Shown one piece after another: positions 26,015 through 34,623 of a DNA stretch of 54,681 nucleotides (the stretch's first letter is position 1; each line of letters starts with the position of its first letter). The translations under genes were made by a program, and so were the position numbers. The stretch comes from a virus: positions 1-54,681 of the IMG/VR virus record IMGVR_UViG_3300028228_000201; one strand, 5' to 3'. Below the pieces are notes generated by a model. It saw only the letters and a program-made list of their open reading frames with translations. It was not told the DNA's origin and ran no database searches.

Positions 26015-28863
26015 AAAGCGGTTTTGGTAAGTCTCTTCAATATGGTGCAGACCGTCCCCTACGGTTCTTAACTTTGGAGATAGGTGCTGGCGTAGGTGCT
26101 GCAACTTTATCTGCTGTTGCTCAAAACGTAGACCCTTATGATCAGGGAACTAGATTTGGAGCAGAATTAGCCGGTGCCGCCTTGGTGCCTATCCCTCTTC
26201 AGCTTCTTGTTGAGAAAGGCCCTGCGGGTGTTATGGCTGTTGTCCGAAAAATGGGGCAATGGGTTAGCTCCGACACCACCAAAGAAGGCTTAATGAAGGG
26301 TAAGACCGAAATAGAAGCCGGTAAAAGAATTCTTAAAGCTTTAGAAGAATCTTCTGAATACGAAGGTCCAGAACAGGTTGAAGCTTTGATTGATAGTTTG
26401 ATGAAGCAATCTTTGGACGCCGAAGGTAACCCTGTTCCGGGGACAGTTTCCAGTTTGGCTGCGGCCTTTGGAATGCCTATGAACAAAAGTTTAAAGATTA
26501 TTGAAGATCAGCTTGGTAGAGCAAATGAGGAATTATCTGTTGCTACTTCCCGTGGTCGAGATCAAATGCTTACACAAGCTAAAAGTGCTATTGCGGATAT
26601 ATTGGCAACCGGCGATCCGGGCGCAATGGCCGTGGCAGCTCGTTTGCAGCAAAGCATATTTGAACAAAATATTACGGACAACATGGAACAGCGTGTAAGC
26701 AAGTTCTATGAAGCCGCAGGTAAAGTAGTTGGGGGCGACCCAGACGGTGGTTCACAACGTGTCGATCTTTCCCGACAATTGTATGAGGTCTTAAACGCTC
26801 AGATACAAGGCAGTAAGAGAGTAGAACGCGAGCTTTGGAGCAGTATTGGTGATTTTAAAATAGACCAGTTTAAAGCTAAAAACGGTCGTGTGATGGCCAC
26901 ACCAAACTTACTTAACTTATTAGATAAGAATTCGGCTAAAGGTGGGTTAAAAGCCGCCTCTAAAGCAGGTCAATCTCGTTTAGACCAAGCCCTCGGGCCT
27001 TTGAAAGAAGACATTGACGATTTTCGTGCTTTTTTCCAACCAACAGACGGTGTTGCTCCTTCCGGCGGCAGTCCTGTAACGTCTACCCGTTTGGTTGAAA
27101 TGCGGTCCGCGGCACAGGATAAAGCAGGCGAATTACGCGCTCAAGGTAAAGTTCAGCTTGCTCAAAGAATGGACATGGTATCAGACGCTCTTTTGCGGGA
27201 TTTAACCGGTTTGGACAGCTCGGATAACGCGGCCTATAACGCGGCCCGCGCATACACGTTTGCTAGAAACAATGTTTTTACCAGAAGTTTCTTAGGCGAC
27301 ATGCAAGTTAAAGATAAGAACAGAGCTTTTCAACTGAGCCCAGAGGCGCTTGCGGACAGTATGTTGCGCGGCGGAAATAGAGCAACGTTGGAGCGTATTA
27401 ACGAAATAAACACTGCTGGAAGATTTGGCTTAGAGCATTTCTTACCGGATGCAGCATTAAACAATACCTCTACCCAAGAGACTTTAGATTTAGTGATTCG
27501 AGATTCGTTACGAAACGTAATGGATAAAAAACCTGTGCTTAATCCAGTGACTAAACAGCCTACCGGCGAGTTTGAGTTTGTAGTTAACGAAAATAAATTA
27601 GCTACATGGAAAAAACAGCCCGGAACTCAAGAATTATTTACGGTGTTTCCAAATCTAGCAAAAGACCTTGAAACGGCTCAATCTGTTAAAAACTTACAAG
27701 TGACTGCGGACAACGATCTGCTTAACTTAGGAAAGTCTCCTCAAACAATGGCTTTTCAGACAGTGTTGCAGTACCAAGACAAACCTTCCGAGGCAGTGGC
27801 TAAAGCCTTACGTGGAAACTCCCCGGCAAAGTCTTTAAAAGAGTTGGTGGATTTAGCTAACGCCAGCCCTAAAATCTATGACGAAGTAAACGGCCTTGAG
27901 CTAACGTCTAAGGACGCTAGGTTAGGCTTGCGTAACGCTATTATGGATTATGCTGTAATTCACTCTGGCGGAAGTGGTTTATCCTTTAGCCCAACACGGT
28001 TTGAAGATCAGTTGTTTGCACAAGTAAAAGGTGTGTCGCCAAATGTGAAATTCACTATGATGGATTTCATGAAAGACAACGACATGATAACACCGGAAGA
28101 AATTAGCAAAATCCAAAGAGCTGTAAAGCAGATGCGCGGCATTGAAGACGCCTTTCACACAGGTGATTTAGAGAGCGTACTCTTTAAGAATCCAAGTTTG
28201 TCTAAGATGATGTACACTAGAATGCTAGGTGCTACTTTTGGTCAAAAAGCTCAAGAAACCTTAAACCAACTTTTAGGTAAAATAGGTTTGGGTACAGGCG
28301 GTGGTGGTATTGGCGGTGGTATGGTTGCGGCTCAGAGTGGTTCTGAAGCAATACAACAATTATTGCTACGCGGCCCCGAAAGCATGACCGTGAAAACGAT
28401 GTCAAACTTGTTTGCTAACCCGGATTTGTTAGGACCACTCCTAAAAGACATTACAAATAAACAGTCTGCTGATGCGGCAATGAAAGCGATGGCCGAAGGC
28501 TTTGCAGGCCTATCACGTCAAACAGGAAGACGACTTCCTTACATTTTGCGTTATGCGCAGGAAGAGCCTATTGGAGAAGTAGTTACTGAAGAAGTAGTTA
28601 CTGAGCCCGTAGTCGAACAACCTGCACCAGTAAAGCAACAAGTTTTACCCCCGAGTAATCTTCAGGGGTCAATGAATCCGTCCGCCATGGCTCCCACCAT
28701 AGGTGGCGGTTCTGCGCCTAGCCCTGTTCTTCAGGCACCTGCGGCCCCGCAAAGGCCACCTGTTAATCAGTCAGGACCCGTTGACCGGGCTAGGTTTGCA
28801 GCTCTTTTTCCAGAAGACCGTGAACTAATGGGTATAGGTAGTTTGATGGGAGGCGCACAATAA
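26002..28863 (+). CDS. Internal virion protein, C-terminal part (953 codons)
   Basis: The continuation of the gene starting at 25082. After a hydrophobic segment (FLTLEIGAGVGAATLSAV, AELAGAALVPIPLQLLVEKG) it is a very long helical protein with no recognised catalytic motif. A Gly patch (GLGTGGGGIGGGMVAAQSG, about residues 763-781) precedes a Pro/Val/Glu-rich linker (EEPIGEVVTEEVVTEPVVEQ) and a short C-terminal helix (RARFAALFPEDRELMGIG-like). It resembles the large gp15/gp16-type internal proteins in length and order only. Probably part of the ejection machine. The apparent ATG 26002 is internal to the gene. Confidence 0.8.
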   Translation: MGGIESGFGKSLQYGADRPLRFLTLEIGAGVGAATLSAVAQNVDPYDQGTRFGAELAGAALVPIPLQLLVEKGPAGVMAVVRKMGQWVSSDTTKEGLMKGKTEIEAGKRILKALEESSEYEGPEQVEALIDSLMKQSLDAEGNPVPGTVSSLAAAFGMPMNKSLKIIEDQLGRANEELSVATSRGRDQMLTQAKSAIADILATGDPGAMAVAARLQQSIFEQNITDNMEQRVSKFYEAAGKVVGGDPDGGSQRVDLSRQLYEVLNAQIQGSKRVERELWSSIGDFKIDQFKAKNGRVMATPNLLNLLDKNSAKGGLKAASKAGQSRLDQALGPLKEDIDDFRAFFQPTDGVAPSGGSPVTSTRLVEMRSAAQDKAGELRAQGKVQLAQRMDMVSDALLRDLTGLDSSDNAAYNAARAYTFARNNVFTRSFLGDMQVKDKNRAFQLSPEALADSMLRGGNRATLERINEINTAGRFGLEHFLPDAALNNTSTQETLDLVIRDSLRNVMDKKPVLNPVTKQPTGEFEFVVNENKLATWKKQPGTQELFTVFPNLAKDLETAQSVKNLQVTADNDLLNLGKSPQTMAFQTVLQYQDKPSEAVAKALRGNSPAKSLKELVDLANASPKIYDEVNGLELTSKDARLGLRNAIMDYAVIHSGGSGLSFSPTRFEDQLFAQVKGVSPNVKFTMMDFMKDNDMITPEEISKIQRAVKQMRGIEDAFHTGDLESVLFKNPSLSKMMYTRMLGATFGQKAQETLNQLLGKIGLGTGGGGIGGGMVAAQSGSEAIQQLLLRGPESMTVKTMSNLFANPDLLGPLLKDITNKQSADAAMKAMAEGFAGLSRQTGRRLPYILRYAQEEPIGEVVTEEVVTEPVVEQPAPVKQQVLPPSNLQGSMNPSAMAPTIGGGSAPSPVLQAPAAPQRPPVNQSGPVDRARFAALFPEDRELMGIGSLMGGAQ

Positions 28864-29681
28864 TGCCAATTTTTGATATGTACGGCGGTCGTCCAAATAT
28901 TTACACTGAAAACGAAACAGACCGTATTAATAACCCGGAAAAATACAATTACGATCAAGCTCAATACGATGCTTTTATCGCGAGCCTTGATGCCAAAGTG
29001 GCCTCCCGGCAAGCTGTTGACCAAAGAGGCAGAGAAGTTGTCCCAACGTCTTATGCTAACTTTGGTACAGGCGGCACTAATCCCGGATTTAGTTTAGCGG
29101 GAAGAGCAGGCCATACAAGTGGTGGCCTAGCGGGTAACGCGGGCACCGCTCAATACGCGGATGGCGGAATCGTGCAACACATGCAACTGGGCGGAATGGC
29201 GTCTCCGTATGCGGACCCTATGCCAAAGATGTCCAACCACATGGCGATTATGCCTCCGAACTATCAGGGGCAGGAAACCGGTTCTATGGGACCGCCGCAG
29301 CAAAGTCAGGGACCCGGTTCTATGGGCGGCGTAGGTGGTTTATTTCAGAATATGATGGGGATGCAACAAGCTCAAATGGGTGGTGCTCCTCTCGAAGTTT
29401 ATGGTAACTATTTAAACAACGTATACACCGCTCCACAAGCCGAATCCTCTCAAGAACAAGTCTCTGAGTTTATCGACATGGTAGATCAAGCCGAACGCGC
29501 ACATTTTGGCGCGGAAGAAAGCTTTGGTTACGGTGGCGGGTCTTATCAAAAAGGCCTAATGAGTCAATACCAGCAAAACATCCCTCCTCCGATACAGCGG
29601 GGTGGCGGACCATCTGGAAAGGAACAATCCGGGGGAATGTCTTTGACCCAGCAGCTACCCAACGGCATGACGGTCTATTAA
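28863..29681 (+). CDS. Virion-associated protein with GG-box
   Basis: A 272-residue protein: FDMYGGRPNIYTENETDRINNPEKY at the start (in two helices), a Gly-rich region, the GG-box GGIVQHMQLGG (residues 101-111), a Met/Gln/Pro-rich segment (GLFQNMMGMQQAQMGGAP) and a C-terminal helical piece with GYGGGSYQKGLMSQYQQNIPP. It directly follows the giant internal protein gene with an overlapping start. It is likely a minor virion component of the same complex; the function is unknown. Confidence 0.65.
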   Translation: MPIFDMYGGRPNIYTENETDRINNPEKYNYDQAQYDAFIASLDAKVASRQAVDQRGREVVPTSYANFGTGGTNPGFSLAGRAGHTSGGLAGNAGTAQYADGGIVQHMQLGGMASPYADPMPKMSNHMAIMPPNYQGQETGSMGPPQQSQGPGSMGGVGGLFQNMMGMQQAQMGGAPLEVYGNYLNNVYTAPQAESSQEQVSEFIDMVDQAERAHFGAEESFGYGGGSYQKGLMSQYQQNIPPPIQRGGGPSGKEQSGGMSLTQQLPNGMTVY

Positions 29682-29683
29682 AG

Positions 29684-29947
29684 ATGCCTACAAAAAAACC
29701 TGCAAAAGGCAAAGCAAAAGTTAAAGTAACTTCTTCCGGCAAAAAGGTTAGTTACGGACAAGCCGGAAAGGCTAAAGGCGGTGGTCCCAGAGTTCGTGCA
29801 GGGACCTCAAAAGGTGACAGCTACTGTGCAAGAAGCCTTGGCATAAAGAAAGGGCTGTCTAAAAAGAAACAAAACGACCCAAACACTCCCAACAACTTGT
29901 CACGAAAACGTTGGAAATGTTCAGGCGCGAAGTCTAAAAAGTCGTAG
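29684..29947 (+). CDS. Small basic protein, DUF6321-like
   Basis: An 87-residue, Lys-rich protein. The N-terminal half is a basic linker (PTKKPAKGKAKVKVTSSGKK); the C-terminal half has GDSYCARSLGIKKG and NDPNTPNNLSRKRWKCSG, the signature I recall as DUF6321, seen in phages and giant viruses. Two Cys and the basic content suggest nucleic-acid or metal binding. Its TAG stop directly abuts the stop of the opposite-strand helicase gene with no spacer. Confidence 0.75.
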   Translation: MPTKKPAKGKAKVKVTSSGKKVSYGQAGKAKGGGPRVRAGTSKGDSYCARSLGIKKGLSKKKQNDPNTPNNLSRKRWKCSGAKSKKS

Positions 29948-31396
29948 TTACCGCAACCAACTCTTAGTATCTTCACGTAGTACCTGACCTGCTATATCTA
30001 CCTTATCCCTTAAAGCTTGTAAGATTTTCTCGTCGATGGTGCCGGGGGAAACTAAGTCAATGTACGTCACTTTGTTGGTTTGTCCGATACGGTGCGCTCT
30101 ATCCTCTGATTGCAGTCTTATCTCCAAATCGTAACTGTTGCTAAAATAAATAACGGTATTTGCCGCAGTTAGCGTAATGCCATAACCGCCTGTCTTGGGC
30201 TGTCCCACAAAAAACCGCAACGGGTTCTCCGGGTCTTGGAAAGCATTAACAATCTCCTGCCTTTCGTCTTGAGGTGTATCCCCATAATAGGTTGCGACCG
30301 AATCGGGCCCGAAACGGTCGCGCAGGGCCTCGGCTATCTGTTGGATGTCGTGCGTATACGTCGCCCAAATGATTGCTTTACCCTGTAACTCTTCAGCCAC
30401 GTTCATAAGCTCGTTTAACCGGTTACTTTTTACGAGCTGTATCTCACCTTCGTCAGGCATGAGGTGGCCGCAGCAAATCTGCTGCAAACGCATAATCTGT
30501 GTCAGTACACTAGCAGTTGTTGCCAACTCCCCGCTTTCTAACTTAGCCAAAGCTAACTTTTTCATCTGCCTATATAGACGGTCCTGCTCCAAGGTCAGTT
30601 CCACGTCGCGCCGAATATACACCTTGGCAGGTAAATCTAGGCAGTCCATCTTGAGCACCCTGTTACTAAAGGTGTCTAACTTTTCAGCAAGCTCGTCTAA
30701 ACGACGGTAACCCATGATCTGCTGAAAGCTGCGATGGCCCATGGTCCGCTGTTGGATGTTCGCGTACCGTGATTGGAAAGCAGAATAGCTATTAAAGCCT
30801 AGCGACTTATCCTCCAGAAAGGCGCACTGGCTAAACAAATCCATAGGGCTCTTGGTAATAGGTGATCCCGTTAATATGCGGCGATACTTAGACCGTTTCT
30901 GTAAGGCCATGATGTTCTTGGTCCTAGCTGCTTTACGGTTCTTTATAGTTGTAGACTCGTCCACAATAACCATGTTCGCCGGGTTCTGATACAGGAAGGC
31001 AGTTGCAGCATCTGTTCCACGCGGGCTAGAAAACGCCTCTACGTTCATAACAAAAATCTTCAGGAAGGGCTCTCTATCGACAATAAAGTCAGTAAGCTCC
31101 TCTTCAAACCGTTTAGTTTTAGAGGGGGTCCATCGACACACCTTACGAGGTATGCGCTTTGGCAGGTGGATAGGTATCTCACCTTTGACCCAGTTGTCGT
31201 AAACACCTTTCGGCGCTATAATTAACACGGAATTTAACTTCCCCGCTTCATATAATACAGCCATCGTATCGATAGCTACCTTGGTTTTCCCCGTGCCCAT
31301 TTCCATGAACAGCGCGTAGTATTCCGCGGACCACGAGTCTTCCAGCGCAACCCGTTGGTGGTCATAAGGAGTAGTCTCGTAGTTATAGCCCTGCAT
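29948..31396 (-). CDS. SNF2-family DNA helicase/translocase
   Basis: A ~482-residue SF2 ATPase, the only minus-strand gene. Helicase motifs in order: Q-like YDHQRVAL, Walker A MEMGTGKTK, LIIAPKGVYDNW (Ia), Walker B VIVDEST (DEST replaces DEAH/DEGH), LTGSPITKSP (III), then domain 2 with IIWATYTHDIQQIAEAL (IV), GYGITLTAANTVIYFS (V) and EDRAHRIGQTNKV (VI). It probably remodels DNA or protein-DNA complexes during replication or recombination. ATG 31396 is preferred: GAGGAA lies 6 bases upstream, while the longer start at 31429 falls at or before the predicted transcription start. Transcribed from the divergent region 31423-31463. Confidence 0.9.
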   Translation of the reverse strand: MQGYNYETTPYDHQRVALEDSWSAEYYALFMEMGTGKTKVAIDTMAVLYEAGKLNSVLIIAPKGVYDNWVKGEIPIHLPKRIPRKVCRWTPSKTKRFEEELTDFIVDREPFLKIFVMNVEAFSSPRGTDAATAFLYQNPANMVIVDESTTIKNRKAARTKNIMALQKRSKYRRILTGSPITKSPMDLFSQCAFLEDKSLGFNSYSAFQSRYANIQQRTMGHRSFQQIMGYRRLDELAEKLDTFSNRVLKMDCLDLPAKVYIRRDVELTLEQDRLYRQMKKLALAKLESGELATTASVLTQIMRLQQICCGHLMPDEGEIQLVKSNRLNELMNVAEELQGKAIIWATYTHDIQQIAEALRDRFGPDSVATYYGDTPQDERQEIVNAFQDPENPLRFFVGQPKTGGYGITLTAANTVIYFSNSYDLEIRLQSEDRAHRIGQTNKVTYIDLVSPGTIDEKILQALRDKVDIAGQVLREDTKSWLR

Positions 31397-31422
31397 AATT
31401 TTCCTCTTTTTTTTAAAACCGC

Positions 31423-31463
31423 TTGACATGTGTAGGATATAAGATAATATCTACATTTGTCAA
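31423..31463. promoter_or_regulatory. Divergent promoter/operator dyad between SNF2 and replication operons
   Basis: A 41-bp imperfect inverted repeat. The left arm reads TTGACATGTGTAGGATAT and the right arm, on the other strand, TTGACAAATGTAGATAT. Each arm begins with a perfect -35 hexamer. Plus-strand -10: TAATAT at 31445-31450 (16-bp spacing). Minus-strand -10: TATATC at about 31441-31436 (16 bp). The two promoters overlap face to face, so polymerase at one should exclude the other, and a symmetric repressor could bind the dyad. Confidence 0.7.
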
Positions 31464-31501
31464 GGCCCAAAAGGTGCCTTTAACCACGAAGGAGAGAAGT
31501 T

Positions 31502-32083
31502 ATGAATGAAGACTTAACGAACATGATGGAGGCCGACTTTGAAAATAAGCAGGCAACCAGTGTTGAGAAGATAGACCAACAAGGCCTTACCTCGGTAGCC
31601 GGGTTGGCCCGCCAAATCAGAGACAAAGAAGTAAAGATTGAAACTCTTGAGAAATCTCTCAAGGAATCCAAGAAAGACCTTCAGAAGCTCACTGATGAAG
31701 AAATGCCTGCAATGCTTGCTGAAATTGGTATCTCTTCGTTTGCCCTAGATGACGGTAGTACCGTCGAAGTCAAACAAACGTATGGAGCATCCATACTCGT
31801 TCAAAATCGCCCAACCGCTTATGAGTGGTTACGTGACCACCAGTACGACGACATTATTAAAAACACTGTCATGTGCCAGTTCGGTCGGGGTGAAGATGAT
31901 CAAGCAAGCGCATTCTCACAGTTCGCAGAAACTCAGGGGTTTATACCACAACAGAAAACTGAGATTCACCCTCAGACGCTACGTGCGTTTGTGAAAGAAC
32001 GATGTGAGGCAGGAGAGGAGTTCCCAATGGAGTTATTTGGGGCTTGGGTAGGTCAACGTGCAGTTATTAAACGAGGAAAATAA
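31502..32083 (+). CDS. First gene of replication operon, unknown coiled-coil protein
   Basis: A 193-residue protein. A coiled coil (GLARQIRDKEVKIETLEKSL, KESKKDLQKLTDEEMPAML) precedes a mixed domain with FALDDGSTVEVKQTYGASIL, AYEWLRDHQYDDIIKN and HPQTLRAFVKERCEAGEEFP. It follows the divergent promoter by about 50 bases with an AAGGAGAG site, and lies before the SSB-like gene. From memory such proteins precede ssDNA-binding proteins in related phages; the function is unknown but replication-linked. Confidence 0.75.
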   Translation: MNEDLTNMMEADFENKQATSVEKIDQQGLTSVAGLARQIRDKEVKIETLEKSLKESKKDLQKLTDEEMPAMLAEIGISSFALDDGSTVEVKQTYGASILVQNRPTAYEWLRDHQYDDIIKNTVMCQFGRGEDDQASAFSQFAETQGFIPQQKTEIHPQTLRAFVKERCEAGEEFPMELFGAWVGQRAVIKRGK

Positions 32084-32084
32084 A

Positions 32085-32861
32085 ATGACCCAAGCAAAAG
32101 AAGTAGCAAAAAAAGAATCAACCGCAATGGCGGAATTTGATCCATTAATGTTTGAAGCCGACGCAGGTCAGGGCATGGAGAACATGGGACAAGAAGACTT
32201 AGCTCTTCCTTTCCTAAAAGTTCTTTCAGGCAATGACCCTATATTGGACGAAAACGAAGTGGCTCGTAAGGGTGATATTTACAACACCGTAACCGGAACA
32301 GTTTACAAAGGTAAGGAAGGTATCCGCGTGATCCCTTGTGCTTATCAGCGTAGATTTATTCAATGGGCACCCCGTGGCATGGGGAGCGGTGCACCCACGG
32401 CAATTTACGAACCCGGTGACGTGCGTCCCGAAACAGCTCGCTCTAGCGATGACAACAAAGACTATGTTGCCGACGGTAGTGGTGAGTATATCGAGGAAAC
32501 ACATCAGCACTTCGTAGTCCTAGTTGGGGAAGACGGAGCATTCGAGACAGCTTTGATTGCAATGAAATCTACGCAGCTTAAAAAGTCGCGTAAGTGGAAT
32601 AGCATGATGGCGTCACGTTCGATGCAAGGATCAAAAGGGCCGTTTACCCCTCCACGCTTCTCACACATCTACCACCTGAAAACGATCTCTGAGGAAAACT
32701 CCAAAGGTTCGTGGCACGGTTGGGAAATGTCTGTGGATAGTGCCATTGCGGATGCTGGCCTGTACGGTAGAGCAAAAGCCTTTGCCGACAGTATCACTAG
32801 CGGTGACGTTGTTGTTAAACATACGGAGGAAGAAAGTCCAAACGCTGACATACCATTTTAA
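32085..32861 (+). CDS. Putative single-stranded DNA-binding protein
   Basis: A 258-residue protein ending ESPNADIPF, the acidic DIPF tip used by bacterial SSBs to recruit partners. The body has LALPFLKVLSGNDPIL, GKEGIRVIPCAYQRRFIQW, a beta region (HFVVLVGEDGAFETALIAMKST) and basic KSRKWNSMMASRS, compatible with an OB-type DNA-binding core. ATG 32085 is chosen for its GAGGAAA site; the longer in-frame start at 32058 lies in the previous gene. The location between the promoter and primase, and the following terminator, fit an abundant replication protein. Confidence 0.7.
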   Translation: MTQAKEVAKKESTAMAEFDPLMFEADAGQGMENMGQEDLALPFLKVLSGNDPILDENEVARKGDIYNTVTGTVYKGKEGIRVIPCAYQRRFIQWAPRGMGSGAPTAIYEPGDVRPETARSSDDNKDYVADGSGEYIEETHQHFVVLVGEDGAFETALIAMKSTQLKKSRKWNSMMASRSMQGSKGPFTPPRFSHIYHLKTISEENSKGSWHGWEMSVDSAIADAGLYGRAKAFADSITSGDVVVKHTEEESPNADIPF

Positions 32862-32874
32862 AAAACTAGCGTTC

Positions 32875-32903
32875 AGGTGGGGCATGGTGCCCCACCTTTT
32901 TTT
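32875..32903 (+). terminator. Rho-independent terminator after the SSB-like gene
   Basis: A 10-bp perfect stem AGGTGGGGCA / TGCCCCACCT with a 3-base TGG loop, then a run of T to 32903. It lies 14 bases after the SSB-like stop and before the primase gene. Partial termination would give more SSB than primase from the 31.4 kb promoter. Confidence 0.92.
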
Positions 32904-32920
32904 CCGTATGGGGGCAAGTA

Positions 32921-34459
32921 ATGTCAGTAGAAAAATTCATGGCCATATTCGATGGCCTCAAGGTAGCTCACGGCTACTTTAAGATTGAAAAAACCGGTGC
33001 TAACGGCAAGGCCCAAGGTAAGGCGGGCGTTCTTCGCGAACCTCAGACCAAACAACTTTGGGAAGACCATTTAAGCGGCACGGGTAACGGTCTTGGTATT
33101 ATTCCAATAAACGAAGAGAACAACTGTAAGTGGGGCTGTATAGATATTGATCAATACCCCCTAGATCACAAATTGTTGGTGGATAAAATCCGCCGTATGA
33201 AATTACCCCTTGTTGTGTGCCGCTCTAAATCAGGCGGGGCACATTGCTTCTTGTTCACCACGGCGTGGACTGAAGCCAAAGACATGCAGAAAGCTCTCCA
33301 ATCTATGGCCGCAGCATTAGGCTACGGTGAGAGCGAGATATTCCCAAAGCAGATAAGGTTGCACCTAGACCGTGGCGATGTAGGTAACTTTCTTAACCTA
33401 CCTTATTACGATCACGAAGGAGGGCTACGGTACGCCTTTTTAGACGATGGCACCTCTGCAACTATCGAAGAGTTTATAGAAATACACCAAAGATTTGTTC
33501 AAACTCCCGAAGAAGTCGTTAAGCTACAAGTCATTGGGGGTGGTGAAACCAAGCTGCTTCAGGACGGTCCCCCATGTTTACAAATACTCTGTAAGCAGGG
33601 CATTAGCGAAGGCGGACGCAATAATGGGTTGTTCAATATCGGGGTGTATCTACGAAAAGCGTATCCAGATAGTTGGGAGTCAGAAATACTTCGGTACAAC
33701 ATGGAGTACATTGCTCCGCCGTTACCGCTCGGTGAGGTCAACGTAGTTGCCAAGCAGGTAGAGCGGAAAGATTACGCCTATAAGTGCAACGATTCCCCTA
33801 TCAACTCACACTGTAACAAAGAGCTTTGCCGGACACGTAAGTTCGGCATTGGTGCTGCGATTGCAGGCGCTACTATTGCTAATCTCCGGAAATATAACTC
33901 TACTCCACCTGTGTGGTTTATGGACGTAAACGGCGAGCCTTTGGAAATGGACACTGACGCTTTAATGAATCAGATGACCTTCCAGAAAGCCTGTATGGAG
34001 CAGCTTAACTTCATGCCAAGGTCAGTGGCTAAACAACAGTGGGAAAGCCGTATAAGCACCCTCCTGAACGAGATGAAGGACAATGAAAGCGCCATCATGG
34101 AAGTAGCTGTAGACGCCAGTATAAGTGGCCAGTTCTACGACTATCTTGAAGAGTTCTGTCGCCATTTGCAGGTCGCACAGGATAAGGAAGAAATACTACT
34201 ACGTCGTCCTTGGACAGATGAAGAGCAGAATATTACTTTCTTTAGATTAAAAGACTTCGAGAACTTCCTGAAGAAGAATAAGTTCTTCGAGTACAAGTCT
34301 CACCGTATTGCTCAACGTCTTCGTGATATCAACGGCTCTAGTGTTGTTCTCAAGATTAAAGGTCGTGCTGTTCGTGTTTGGCAGATACCTGCGTTTGATA
34401 CTTCCGACATTGATATTGATACACCCAAGTTCGGAAATCAGCAGGGAGCACCTTTCTAA
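32921..34459 (+). CDS. AEP-superfamily primase (PrimPol-like)
   Basis: A 512-residue protein with archaeo-eukaryotic primase motifs: motif I WGCIDIDQYPLD (D-x-D metal ligands, about residues 70-73), motif II CRSKSGGAHCFLF (SGGxH, about 100-106), and downstream FPKQIRLHLDRGDVGNFLNLPYYD read in two parts, providing the third motif region. A Cys/His cluster (CNDSPINSHCNKELC, about residues 291-305) may bind zinc or an Fe-S centre. No helicase Walker motifs are present, so it is a stand-alone primase or primase-polymerase. It begins replication with the PolA enzyme encoded downstream. Own start just after the terminator; stop overlaps the next ATG. Confidence 0.8.
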   Translation: MSVEKFMAIFDGLKVAHGYFKIEKTGANGKAQGKAGVLREPQTKQLWEDHLSGTGNGLGIIPINEENNCKWGCIDIDQYPLDHKLLVDKIRRMKLPLVVCRSKSGGAHCFLFTTAWTEAKDMQKALQSMAAALGYGESEIFPKQIRLHLDRGDVGNFLNLPYYDHEGGLRYAFLDDGTSATIEEFIEIHQRFVQTPEEVVKLQVIGGGETKLLQDGPPCLQILCKQGISEGGRNNGLFNIGVYLRKAYPDSWESEILRYNMEYIAPPLPLGEVNVVAKQVERKDYAYKCNDSPINSHCNKELCRTRKFGIGAAIAGATIANLRKYNSTPPVWFMDVNGEPLEMDTDALMNQMTFQKACMEQLNFMPRSVAKQQWESRISTLLNEMKDNESAIMEVAVDASISGQFYDYLEEFCRHLQVAQDKEEILLRRPWTDEEQNITFFRLKDFENFLKKNKFFEYKSHRIAQRLRDINGSSVVLKIKGRAVRVWQIPAFDTSDIDIDTPKFGNQQGAPF

Positions 34460-34623
34460 TGGTCGAGTTAACTTTTGAAGAATATAGCAAACGCCGTAAT
34501 GCGGAGATCATTCAGATGATTGACAATGATCTTATGACGATGACGGCAGTCGCTAAATACTTTGGTATCTCTAAGCAGAGAGTCCAACAGATATATAGCC
34601 GGGAGAAGGGCAAGGATGTTTAG
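34459..34623 (+). CDS. Small HTH protein, sigma70-region-4-like
   Basis: A 54-residue protein: MVELTFEEYSKRRNAEIIQM, then MTAVAKYFGISKQRVQQIYSRE, a helix-turn-helix of the kind in sigma factor region 4 (A..fGIS..RV.QI). It is basic at the end. It could bind DNA or host RNA polymerase to shift transcription. Its ATG overlaps the primase stop and its end overlaps the helicase start, so all three are translationally coupled. Confidence 0.7.
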   Translation: MVELTFEEYSKRRNAEIIQMIDNDLMTMTAVAKYFGISKQRVQQIYSREKGKDV

